Of a stretch of 64,000 nt of DNA, positions 23,403 to 34,393 are shown piece by piece (within the stretch, counting starts at the first letter, position 1; each line of letters starts with the position of its first letter). This stretch comes from Laccaria trichodermophora (taxonomy: Eukaryota; Basidiomycota; Agaricomycetes; Agaricales; Hydnangiaceae): positions 558,001 through 622,000 of the forward strand of contig JACTVC010000019.1 of assembly GCA_018417955.1 (NCBI GenBank). The letters run 5' to 3'. A model generated the notes under the pieces. That model had not been told where the DNA came from. It did no database searches and saw only the letters and a program-made list of their open reading frames with translations. The translations under genes were made by a program, and so were the position numbers.

Positions 23403-24712
23403 TATCACATGATATACAACATAACCAACTATATGATGCATTTATCATATGCATATGAGATGAAACTATATCAGCTAGAGTCACATATTTTTCCCTTTTC
23501 TTTTCTGATTTCATGGCTATATTTTTACTAATTACCATATTTGGAAATATGCACAGACCAAGTAAATAGCACATCAACATTATCAACAACCATTTATATC
23601 ATGTAAATTTATTTTCTTATTTTTCTTATCTTTGGCTATATTTTCATTAATTACTATATTAGGAAATGTGCACAGACCATGTGAACAGTACCCCGTCATC
23701 ACCACTCTCCCTATTTTTTTCTAATTTTATTCTGGTAAAAATCTGAGCTGTGACTGAGCTTGCAGCTCAGTCCAAAGAGAGGAACAATAAGGGAAAGAGA
23801 CTAGATGTAGGCATATTTTAGCAAGATTTGAGATTGCTCTAGAAATCCAAAGCCACAATGCTTTGCATTCCCATTTGAACACCGAAATCACAAAAATCAT
23901 ATTTGATGTTGTATCTTCATGACAGATTGTCATGCATCAGGCTGAGATGTAAGTGCTTTGGGCATTTTGAATCTCTCAAACCCAACTCTCATGGTGCCTC
24001 ACAGATCATTGTTTGCCATGATGAGCAACATCTATCAGCACTAGACATTGCAGGCATTGGTGGATGTAGCTGGTCTCTTACTTCCCAATTTGTGGGTCAC
24101 AATACAATACATACAAACAGCAGTGCAAAGCACTGTAACCCCTGCTACCTCTTGGGAAATCCATAAGTGGTTAGATACAGATGCAGGAAGGGATAACACT
24201 GCAGATCTGATAAGACCTGCTGCCCTGATAAACTGTGCTGATACTTGTACTCTTGGAGTAATGTTAGTGACCTGATTATACACAATACCACTTGGCTATC
24301 AGGGTGAACTACGATAACACACCTGAAAGCAATAGATGCAGTGGTGGTAGAAGAGTAAGCATGTTGCAAGAACTAATTACAAGGTAGCAGAGTATTATGA
24401 GGTTCTCATAGATAACAATATAAGCGTCTGGCAAACTAAGGAGGAATTGATGGTTTGCATTACAGTGTGAAAACCTGTGAGAAGTCTTGAATCTAAGAGT
24501 CTTGCAGAATCAAGCTAAGTGAGTAGCTACTTATGCCCTGGAATGTCACAAGTGTAGCTGTACTTGCCTTTCCCAGAATGCCGCAGAAAGGTTTAGCAGG
24601 ATCCTGCGAGAATGTAGGGAAGAGAAAAATAATGAGCACACAAAGACAGAGAGTCATGAGCTCTCCTAAAAGAGTCACAATCTACAGCTGACCTTGTCAC
24701 TCTATTCCTTTG
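23403..24712. other. Central spacer of the palindromic element
   Basis: This 1310-bp stretch joins the two arms. Its first 300 bases hold another partial copy of the 120-bp A/T-rich unit (CCATATTTGGAAATATGCAC at about 23535). The rest is unique, with no open frame that looks coding and no transposase motif. Confidence 0.6.
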
Positions 24713-26799
24713 CTAAGCTTGACAAAGAGTCATGAAGACAATACTCAAGCAGAAATGGAGAAGATGCATGTAAAAAGATGCATAAGAAGTGTGACTACTG
24801 TGACACGCATATGTAGGATGCATTGAATAGGGAATATACCTGATAGCCTGACCCCTCACACATGTGACTACTACTGACAAGTATGGAAATGGCTGGCAGA
24901 TATGGGATCTTATCCATTATTTACTTTCCATTGCTTAGCTATTGTGTCACATGACTCCTTTTTATACTTGTCAGTAGTAGTCATAAATACTGAGCAAGGA
25001 CATGCATGGATAGGCATGTAAGCGATAGCACAAATAACAAACAAACATCTAACTCATCCTTTAGTTGTTCATGTTCTATATCATGTGATACAGTCATGTG
25101 ACACAATCATGTGATATGATAGTCAGGTGATATTGTCATGTGATGTGGTCATGTGACATATCATATAACAGTCATATGATCTGGTCATGTGATATAACCA
25201 TGTGATGTAGTCATGTGATCTGTCCTTCCAGGAAAGATTTTGGCACTTACAATACCACCACTGCTATCAGAAAAAAAGGAGAAAAAATAATAAACTGTTG
25301 TTGATGGCCTGTGCACATTTCCTATTATGGAAATATATCCAGAGAGTCAGACAAAAAGGGGAAAAAAGAGATAGATATGTGGTCTGTGTACATTTTCTAA
25401 TACAATGATTTAATACAAATACAGCTAGAAAAATAAGAAAGAAAATTCAATTTAGCCAAAAAAAATTAGAAGAAAAAGAGAAAAACTGTATACATGGTCT
25501 GTGCACATTTCCTAAAATGGTAATTAATACAAATATAGCTAGAAAAATTAGAACAAAAATTCACATGATATAAATAGTTGTTGATAATGTTGATGTATTG
25601 TTTACTTGGTCTGTGCATATTTCCAAATATGGTAATGAATGAAAATATAGCCAGAAAATCAGAAGAAAAAGATAAAAATAATAGACTATTGTTAACAATA
25701 TTTAGATACCATATACATGGTCTGTGGACATTTCCTAATATGGTAAATGATACAAATATAGCTAGAAAAACAGAAAAGAAAATAGAAAAAAGAATAGACA
25801 TACTATTAACTGTTATTGACAATGTTGGTGTATGGTGCACATAGTCTGTGCATATTTCCAAATAAGGTAATTTATGCAAATATAACCAGAAAAATACAAG
25901 AAACATTAAAGAAAATAGTAGATGGTAATCACTATTGGTTATAATGTTGCAGAGCTGAAATCATAGTAAATGAGGAAAATTGACTATTTTAAATGAAAAT
26001 CATTTAGAAAATGTGGTAAAAATGAGAAAAAATAGAACTTATTGTTGGGTACTGTTGTCAAGGTCTAAGGTCTATATTTAAAGAAGGAAATTCAAGTATT
26101 TATAATAGAGAGATCAGAATTCTGGGAGATTCTAGCCATTCCTGCAGAAATAGGTAGGCACAGTAAAGTACTGGTAGTCAGAAAGAAATTTAACATATCA
26201 TTATGGTCAACAGAACAGATATGAATACATCATATCATGTTATATCATGTTATACATATTTAGACACTGACAATCCTCAGAGCTCTCTGCAGTCCTCAGG
26301 AATATAATACCTCTATAAAAGTGAAAAAAAAAATAGCTGGCATAGTCAATCTGACAGTTCCCAAACTCTCTCTAGTCTTCAGGAACATACTTCTACCACA
26401 GTGAAGAAATATGGCTCACACATCAGCCAATATTTACTTCTGGTAATTTGCAAGAATAATAGACATCAGTAATAATTCAGTAAGTAAGGCTGGTCTATTA
26501 TAGGTAGTTATTAATATACACTCAATATAAGAGCAGTCAGTAACAACCTTTATTATCTGATAGAGCAGAATTCAGAGGCTATAACTATATAACAAATAGC
26601 TGAATACCAATAGATAGAGTTGAATGCAATATATAGTATAATAAAAATACAATATAAAAGTAAAAAGGCAAGTTTAGGACCAAAATGATCTTTATGATAA
26701 ATTTTGTAGAAAAGTTGAATCCAGAAGATAAAAGTTTGAATGGTAGAAATTTTTGAAGTTTTTTTTTTTGAAACTAGGACCCCAGATACTCTGTGACAC

Positions 26800-27060
26800 T
26801 GGCAGGAAATGTTTTGCCTATGTGACATGGCTAAGAAATTTTTGAGCAGTGTGACAAGGCTAAAAGATTTTTGAGCAGTGTGACATGGCTAAAAAATTTC
26901 TTAGCAGTGTGACATGGTCAAAAGATTTTTCACCAGTGTGACAAGGCTAAAACATTTTTCAGCAGTATGACATGGCTAAAAAATTTCTTAGCAGTGTGAC
27001 ATGGCTAAAACATTTTTCACCAGTGTCACACAGCTAAAAAATTTCCTACCAGTCTGAAAC
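26800..27060. repeat. 32-bp minisatellite in the right arm
   Basis: Mirror image of the array at 20360-20640, with units GCAGTGTGACATGGCTAAAA plus a T-rich run. Confidence 0.8.
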
Positions 27061-27533
27061 ACTTCAAACATTTCCTACCACTCTAACATGCTTCAAATAT
27101 TTCTGACCACTTTCAGATGGCCAGGATATTTTTCAATACAATATATCAACCCAAATATTTCCAGTCACAATATTCAAGGTCAAACATTTTTGCCTAATGC
27201 AATAATATATTTTTCTCCAGAGGCAAAAAAATAACTGGCCAAAGGATCTATTAGCCTGGATAATTTTTCAAGATTTCCTAGCTAATAGCTTGGTCAAGGT
27301 GGGTGACTGAAGTGCTTTGCATCGTATGGAACGTCGCCAATGGTGACGTGGTCCCTGTGTCTGCTGTCAACAAAGAGATGGAGGAGGTGTGTAACAAGAC
27401 ATAGCTGAAAGACTAGACAGTGACGACAGCATATGTCATCACTGTCTGAACGATGTTCCACATCGTCTTCAACTGATGACATGGCCCTTGTTGTTGCCGT
27501 TGTCATTGCTGTTTGTTGTGATCGTCATTGGTG

Positions 27534-28436
27534 GGATAAAACTATTCAAAAACCCCCTTTCTGCAAAAAATCAGGGGTTTCTGTGTGTTAAGTGAGAAAC
27601 CCCATGATTTTTTGTTTGCCCATCATAATGCGAATTTGCATGCCTTGCCCAAACAAGAACATGTGACCACATGTAGCTCTAGCAAACCCAACCCTACCCA
27701 ACCTCGCCTCGACTACATCAGGCTCAGCTTAGTCCTGTGGTATCAGTGACTTAACTCCTATGGTGAGGCATTATTCAAGCATTTCTAACCAGTATTTCTA
27801 TGAGATTGAATATGTAGGTGAGATTGAATGAGTGACATGCGCTTAACAACATAAAATACAGCGCCTCGCGTCAATGCAAGGCTGAAAACGACGACTTCCT
27901 GAGCTGCCAATCCTCAATCCAAAGGGCAGGCCACGTGAACAGAGAATAACAGGTACTACCGAAGGAAGAGGAGGGCAAGGGCACAGCCAAAGGCAGTGCA
28001 AACATGAAAATGTGGTGTCTGTGGTAAGACTGGCCATACGAGAAGGTCCTGCCCAAGCTTGAAGAATATTTAGAGAGTGATTAGAAGTTATGATATACTG
28101 TACACACCTGAAATCCTCTATCCCATCTAGTTGGCCCGTTGACATCGCCCTAATCATCAAACTAGTAGCGCATGTCTTCACAGCCAGGTAAACGCCGTAG
28201 TCTACAGTGATAAAGGGACATGTGACAGCAACTGATCCACAAGTGGTCGCTGCTGTGCTGCCACACATAAGACGCACAAGAGTTGCGTGTTCCAAGTCGA
28301 GTCTCAGAGTCACATCACATTCCTTTGATCAACAGAACATATCACCTGATCGACATTGTTTGTCCCATCAGAAAGGGGGTTTCTATATAAGTGGTACCAT
28401 TTCTCGCAGAAAGGGGGTTTCTGAATAGTTTTATCC
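27534..28436. mobile_element. MULE-like MITE (903 bp)
   Basis: The TIR GGATAAAACTATTCAAAAAC at 27534 pairs with the right end at 28436 for about 32 bp with one or two mismatches. A 9-bp target duplication TCATTGGTG flanks it (27525-27533 and 28437-28445). A 9-bp duplication and G-starting TIRs fit Mutator-like elements. A second copy of the AGAAAGGGGGTTTCT motif lies just inside the right end. No credible gene is inside. Confidence 0.8.
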
Positions 28437-28445
28437 TCATTGGTG

Positions 28446-28860
28446 TGTTGTGATCCTGTGTGCCTGGTAGGTGGACCACTGAGGGTGGTGGGTCACAGAT
28501 TGATGATGATATGGCTGTGCTGATACTCTCAGCTAGGGAGATGGTGTGTCAGAAGAAGATGGTGCTTGATGTTGTGAATGGCAGGCAACCGGGGATCAAA
28601 TGTATGGATGGAGGAGAGAAAAGGAGGAGGGGGCATAAAAGAAGGGAAAAGGAACATACCAAACGCCGACGACTTGCAGTACGTCGTCGGAGTCGTCGTC
28701 CCTCGTCCTTCTGCATCACATACTTGCAACGTTGCTGACAGGGATGTCATTTGTGAGGTCGTTCGTGGGCGCTGGCATTCGACTGCCGTGGGCGCTGGTT
28801 GTCGTTTGCCCGTCAATGTTTTCGTTGACTGTTGAGACGTTGTTGCTGGTCGATAGCATG
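28446..28860. other. GC-richer unique sequence, no gene supported
   Basis: Frames open here are short and overlap on both strands. A GTCGTC/GACGAC-rich stretch (about 28670-28710) anticipates the palindrome array further right. Confidence 0.4.
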
Positions 28861-28869
28861 CGAAAACGA

Positions 28870-29770
28870 CCTTCAAACAAGTAAGTGGACAATCGCATCT
28901 CAAATCAATGCAAAACTCACATATATTCAAAAGTTACAACGAACGGGGTGTTTGCACAACATCGACGACACTGTCAACACGTTTAGCCAACATCATTTCG
29001 TCCTCTTGGGCCTTGGAAAGGTGGATTGGAGTCGATAACATGTGGAAACGGCTGAATGACAAAGGTGAGTTCTTGAATGGTCACATAACGATGAAAACTA
29101 ATGAGTTACATTGAAAATTGACGTTAGACTCTTCATAAATGACGACATGGTTGTGTTGAAGTCAGCTGGGTGTGGTTGGTGATGTGGCACACTCGGGAAA
29201 GGTTCAAAAGGGCAAGAACACGTGTAAACAATCTTCAAAAGCATTAAGCGAAGACTCAGTACACAAATCAATGGAGAACTCACATATTTTTCAAAGCTAC
29301 GACCCACGGCGTGTTTGCGCAACATCGACAATATCTTCAACACGTTTGCCAGACGTCAATACGTCCTGTCGAGCGTTGGGAAGGTGGATCGAAGGCGGTA
29401 ACTTGTTAAAATGGCTAAAGATAAAAGGTAAGTCTGTGAATAGTTGCCTCATACCGAAAACTGATGACTTACCTTGAAGATCGACAACAGAACATCATAA
29501 ATCCACAATGGACTTGCGTTGGAGGCAGTTGGGGCACAATTGCTGACATGGCGATGGATCGGACACATTCCCAGGGTGCCAACATGCCTAAATGATGTGC
29601 AAAGAAGTAAGTAACATCTCAAAACCTCAAATCGACGTAGAACTTACTTAAATCTGAAAGCTACAACATACGCGATGTTGCAGAACATCCACAATGAGCT
29701 GAAGGCATTTGGCAGACGTCGATATGTCGTGGTGAGCCTTGGAGACATGGAAGAGAGATGGTGACGCGAG
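28870..29770. repeat. About 366-bp tandem repeat, three units
   Basis: AACTCACATATTTTTCAAAG-type phrases begin units near 28910, 29277 and 29640. Each has CAACATCGACGACACT-like and TTTGCCAGACGTC-like segments in the same order. Divergence between units is high, so the array is old. Confidence 0.6.
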
Positions 29771-30084
29771 GAAGTCGATCAAACGACGAAGGTACGTTGA
29801 CCCCATTGCCCAATCTTGAAAAAATGACAACACGTAGTTGCTTGCAGCTCGCAACATTGACCGAAAACGAAAGACGAGCCCTGGGGAGACCACGTCGTGC
29901 CCGGATAGTGATTGGCGGAACCCGATACGTTGTGTCGATGCAACGAAGGGCAGGGACAGCTCTAAATGGAACAAGCAGGTATCTACTCGTTTTAAAACAC
30001 TGAACAAACCTTCTTTTCTTCTCTTTTCGAAGTTCTCAACTGTAACCCATCCCATCCGACATCCAGAGACGACCCACGTGTCGA

Positions 30085-30700
30085 GAGGGTGTTTAGCAGA
30101 CGACGTATCGTCGTCTAGACGCCATGGCGAGGTGGATGGATCTGGAAGCAGGAGGGCAATGTGGGACCGTTTTGCTGAAGACGACACATCGTCTTTGGGT
30201 CAGGAGGGATGCACAGTGTTGGGGAACAGCTGGAAAAAAACCAGCACATAGGGAGGGGGTTTAGCGGACGATGATACATCGTCTCAACATCTAGGGGACC
30301 GATGGCGAGGTGGAAGAGTTCTGGAAGCCCGAAGGTGGTGTGTGGCCGTTTGGCGGAAGACGATATGTCGTCTTGGGGCTAGCGGCATTGTGGAGCGGTT
30401 GGAATTATTGTCCAGCATGTAGAAAGCGTTTAGCAGACGACGATATGTCGTCTCAACGCCTGGGGGACCTATGCAAGGTGAAAGAGTTTCTGACGCTGAA
30501 GGGCAGTGTGTAATGGTTTTGCGGATGACGATACGTCGTCTTGGGGGTGCAGGACATTGTGGAAGGGTTCAAAACACTTGCCAACATGTAGGAGGGTGTT
30601 TAGTGGACGGAAATATGTCATCTCGAGGCCTGGGAGATGGATGACGAGGAGGAAGGGTTTTGGAAGCTGGAGGGTGGTGTGGGAATAAGGAGAAGTGAGG
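30085..30700. repeat. 170-bp tandem array with a near-palindrome every 80-90 bp
   Basis: GTGTTTAGCAGACGACG-type phrases start units near 30091, 30257, 30427 and 30597. Within each unit two near-palindromes of the form GACGATATGTCGTC occur; seven are seen near 30100, 30180, 30265, 30355, 30435, 30522 and 30605. The surrounding sequence drifts more than the palindromes do. Confidence 0.7.
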
Positions 30701-30768
30701 TCCTTGTCAAACGGCGTTGAAAACAAAGATGTGCAAACCAATCCACCGTGCACATGGTGGATCTGTTT

Positions 30769-32210
30769 GCACGTATGATGGTCCTTGTTTGCAATGAATC
30801 TTACTGCCAAACAGACGAGCTTACACACACATCATAGTTTGGCACTGCTTGGCTAATCCATCTACCAGCAACTCAGACTCTTGAGCACCTCTCTAGGTAA
30901 GTTGTCTATGAGGTAAGTTGTCTACTGCCCCATTTGACTATTGAAACTCACGAACCTTTTGTAGAACTGCGCCAGTTGCAGGGATGCAATGCTTCATTCA
31001 CGGTAAGTCAAAGTCATCAATTGCATCAAATTCAATGTTCGTCATAGTCAGAAACTCGAAACTCATACAGCCATGGATGTGTGAAGACCCCAGAAGAGCA
31101 ATGGTGCTAGCCGCACACCCCTTCCTCCCTCCATTCCTCGCATCAAAACATTTCCAGGCACTCGCCCTGCCTTCCGCACTTCCCATTCACCCCCTGCCTT
31201 GACCCACTATCAAATGCACAAAACGAGTTCAAATGAAGTCGTTTCGTGCCTCCCCAGCTTTTCTAACAGTAGGATCACTGCCGGCACGTCCGGCCTGCAA
31301 AATGGCATACGACAGAAGGTGAGTGAGTGTAGTCCATGACAATACGGACGTTGACGTACCTGGTTGCAGTCTAGTGTTGTGTTACATCTGGCATCGAAGA
31401 AAGGTTCTAAAAATTCGAATGAGATCAAAGGCCATGACGGTGGATGACGAGCAGATGGCTTACAGATGAATGACGACGACGACGACAGCAAGGTTAAAGA
31501 TGAGAGTGGAGTGAAGATCGACATTGCTAGGTAAGTAAGCTTTCTCAGATATAGGAATCGAAACTTATGCACCCATGGATACAACGGGAGAGCAACAGCG
31601 CCAGCCACACACCCCTTCCTCGCGTCAACCCGCCTCCGAATACACAAAACGAGTTCAAATGAAACTCGTTTTGCTCATCTGTAGCTTTTATGGTGCCATG
31701 GATATGTTGGATGAAACTATGAATGAACGCAAATGCAATGAATGGGGCCCACAATCCTCCCTCCTCCCCACTTTCCTTGCACTGACAGAACATTGCATGA
31801 ACGCCACAGGACAGCAACAGCGCTGACTGGCTCAGCCACACACCCCTCCTACTCTCCATTCTTTTGTCGATGCGCCTTCAGATAGCTTCATTCAAAGCTT
31901 CTGCAACTTTTCTATATAATAAAATGTCACACCCCTCCTACCGTATGTACCCACATAGACGTGCCTCAACCAAATGATAGAATCTTGGATACAACGTTGG
32001 ATAGCTAATACTTATCATCAGTCGATTTGAGCATCAGTGCATATTTTCTTTACATCATTTAAAACAAATACAAACAGATTCACCGATGATGGTCCTTGTT
32101 TGCAATGAATCTTACCACCAAATTATGATGTGTGAGTAAGCTCGTCTGAGCCCCAGCTAGGGCTCAGACAAGCTTACACGCACGTCATAGTTTGGCATCA
32201 TTTGGCTAAT
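30769..32210. repeat. Segment bounded by direct repeats of about 100 bp
   Basis: GATGGTCCTTGTTTGCAATG followed by AATCTTAC and then AGCTTACAC..CATAGTTTGGCA occurs at about 30768-30870 and again at 32090-32205 in the same orientation. Between them are two hairpins with ACGAGTT stems (31217-31247 and 31651-31677) and C-rich repeats (CACACCCCTTCCTC). I see no gene. A transposon whose ends I cannot define, or a tandem duplication, would both explain it. Confidence 0.45.
32132..32173. repeat. Strong hairpin (18-bp stem, one mismatch)
   Basis: GTAAGCTCGTCTGAGCCC pairs with GGGCTCAGACAAGCTTAC around a 6-base loop. It lies only in the right copy of the roughly 100-bp direct repeat; the left copy has the simple AGACGAGCTTACACAC. 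Confidence 0.6.
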
Positions 32211-32329
32211 GCCTCAAATGTTTTGGGCCTCTCTCAGGCAGCTCTGATAAGGCTTCATCGTATATCACTCATCGACATCTGTTCTATCAATTCCAATGTC
32301 GGATGGCACGCTTCTAGCACCTGCAGGAT

Positions 32330-32708
32330 ATCGATCAAGAGCTTCTTCCTAATGAAGCTGAAGAAACTTATTTACCAGAAGATTCACAGAACGTCACAAT
32401 CAGCTTTCATGCATCAAGCTGTGGCACAGGTTCATGTTATCCACTAGATGGAAAGGAATTCATGCAAAAAAATGGGCCAATCGACGAACAGTATGTTGTC
32501 CCATTTGAAGAGACCTTGTCAGTTCCAATTGGACCTGACTCGTTAATGGACAAACTTGGTGCATACAGTCTGTGCTGAGTGCAAATCAACCTCTTAAAAT
32601 TTATACATAGGCTCATTGAAAGTGCCACCTGGGGTTGCTCTATATGCTTCTATGCCCCTGACACGTCTTGACCGGATGCAGGACGTCTTGAATGTCTGTA
32701 TACTGGAT
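32330..32708 (+). pseudogene. Probable N-terminal exons of the TET/JBP-like gene
   Basis: A frame after an acceptor-like CCTGCAG near 32326 reads DIDQELLPNEAEETYLPEDS and on to DSLMDKLGAYSLC. A second exon after an intron near 32581-32611 reads KVPPGVALYASMPLTRLDRM and QDVLNVCILD, ending at the target site of the TIR element. Bases 32701-32708 (TACTGGAT) are the left copy of the target duplication; across the insertion the frame continues GYVSAHPHKNHCLIMK and then meets a stop. That this piece belongs to the dioxygenase gene downstream is inferred from position and strand only. Confidence 0.4.
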
Positions 32709-33039
32709 GAGGTCTTATCAGTGCCCCCCTAATTCTTGCAGGATTCCGGTCATTCCTGCGGATTCCGGTGGATTCCGGAGGAATGAAATTTGGCAGGGAG
32801 GCCTGCCATTTTCATCATTCCGGTGCCTTACCATTCCGGCGGAATTTGGGCATTCCGGAATTCACACCGGAATGTTCTGCGGAATCCACAGGAACGGAAT
32901 GTAACGGAATCCGGTCCTTTGTTTGTTTATTTTAGTTCTGTTACCAAACAAAGGCAACGTTACCAAACAATTGCAACACCCTTTCCTTTCACCCACCACC
33001 AACCATCCTCGTCCCCCCACTTCCATTCCCTCCCACCAC

Positions 33040-33500
33040 CCATGTCGGCAACGACGACCCCGACGACACCAATGCAACATGGTGGCAAAACGACGTGGCA
33101 AAACGACGACGACGATGCGACATGGGTACGACGCAACAACACGACGACAACGACAACGACGGGACGTGGGTACAAGGCGACAACGTGACGACGACGACGA
33201 CGGGACGTGGGTACGACGCAACAACACGACGACGACGACGGGACGTGGGTACGAGGCGACAACGCGACAACGACGACAACGATGGGACATGGGTACAACG
33301 CGACAACGACAACGACGCGAAGTGGGTACGACGCGACGACGACGACACGATGTGGGTACAAGGCGACTGGGTACAAGACGACGATGCGACGACGACGACG
33401 CGATGTGGGTACGAGGTGACGACGACGACACGACGTGGGTACGAGACGACAACGCGACGACAACGACAATGCGACGACAACGACAACGCGACGTGGGTAC
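33040..33500. repeat. (GAC/ACG)n-rich microsatellite block
   Basis: GACGACGACG, ACGCGACAACG and GTGGGTACGA alternate for about 460 bp. Several frames on both strands stay open simply because of the composition, so no protein is called. Confidence 0.9.
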
Positions 33501-33529
33501 CATTAGTCCCCACCACTCTCTCCCCCTCC

Positions 33530-33835
33530 ATCCCCTCCCCAGGGCCTGCCCCACACCATTGCCTGTCCCTCCCCCCTTCCTTCCTCCCCCCTTCCTTCCT
33601 CCCCCCTTCCTTCCTCCCCCCTCCCTCCCTTCCTCCCCCCTTCCTTCCTCCCTTCCCCCCTTCCTCCCTCCCTCCCTTCCTGCCTCCCTCCCTCCCTTCC
33701 TCCCTCCCTTCCTCCCTCCCTTCCTCCCTCCCTTCCTCCCTCCCTTCCTCCCTCCCTTCCTCCCTCCCTTCCTCTCTCCCTCCCTCCCTTCCTCCCTCCC
33801 TCCCTTCCTCCCTCCCTCCCTCCCTGCCCCTTCAT
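33530..33835. repeat. Polypyrimidine tract (CCTCCCTTCCTCCC)n
   Basis: About 300 bases are almost all C and T on the plus strand, so the minus strand is G-run rich (GGGAGGGAAGGAGGG). Such tracts can form triplex or G-quadruplex DNA. The two flanking copies of CTTAGAAAATAGTAAATTAG (near 33839 and 33927) show a further local duplication. Confidence 0.9.
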
Positions 33836-34393
33836 TTAACTTAGAAAATAGTAAATTAGATGTAGATTTGAGTTTTAATAGATAAATGCCCTCCCTTCCC
33901 TCCCTCCCTTCCTGCCCCTTCATTTAACTTAGAAAATAGTAAATTAGATGTTGATTTGAGTTTTAATATATAAATGTTATAAGAAAGTGTGCATACCCTT
34001 TAAGTCAGTGTGAAGAAGTGCATATTAGTGTAAATGTATCTAGCAAAAAGGAAGCAGATGAAGAAACCAGAAGAAGGTGAGGAGGATAATTTGGGTTTGG
34101 ATGAAGAAGTCCAGGATGATGAGGATAACTAAATGACAGTAAGAAGAAGTGTATATTAGTGTAAATTCACCAGATTCCAGTTCCATTCCTGTGGATTCCT
34201 GTCCCATTCCTGTGGATTCCTGTCCCATTCCTGAGGATTCCTGAGGATTCCTGAGGATTCCTGAGGATTCCTGTCCCATTCCTGTGGATTCCTGTCCCAT
34301 TCCTGCAGATTCCTGAGGATTCCTGAGGATTCCTGTGGATTCCTGTGGATTCCTGCAGGAATGGGAGGGGCACTATAAAGTACTGTACTGGAT

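Larger units (their letters stand above)
20122..27314. mobile_element. Complete 7.2-kb palindromic (long-TIR) element
   Basis: Left arm 20122-23402 and right arm 24713-27314 are reverse complements. After taking out one nested MITE and its TA duplication, each arm is exactly 2602 bp, and identical reading frames in both arms show very high identity. The terminus is CACTTCAGTCACCCACC. An 8-bp target duplication CTTTGCAT flanks the whole (20114-20121 and 27315-27322). The 1310-bp centre has no recognisable transposase, so the element is non-autonomous. An 8-bp duplication fits hAT-like integration, but the terminus is not diagnostic. Confidence 0.85.
32709..34385. mobile_element. TIR element (1677 bp) with microsatellite core, family member 1
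   Basis: It starts GAGGTCTTATCAGTGCCC and ends GGGGCACTATAAAGTACTG. An exact 8-bp duplication TACTGGAT flanks it (32701-32708 and 34386-34393). Just inside both ends lie arrays of short units (GGATTCCTGTGGATTCCTG, GGATTCCGG). The core is a (GAC/ACG)n-rich block (33040-33500), a pyrimidine block (33530-33830) and a duplicated CTTAGAAAATAGTAAATTAG segment. The element at 49667-51637 has the same layout. An 8-bp duplication suits hAT-like integration. Confidence 0.75.

Noticed and set aside
32862..33923. Long open frames on both strands (Gly/Arg/Glu-rich, Pro/Leu/Ser-rich, Thr/Arg-rich)
   Set aside because: They are translations of (GAC)n and pyrimidine-tract DNA inside a transposon, open in several frames at once, with no domain-like sequence.
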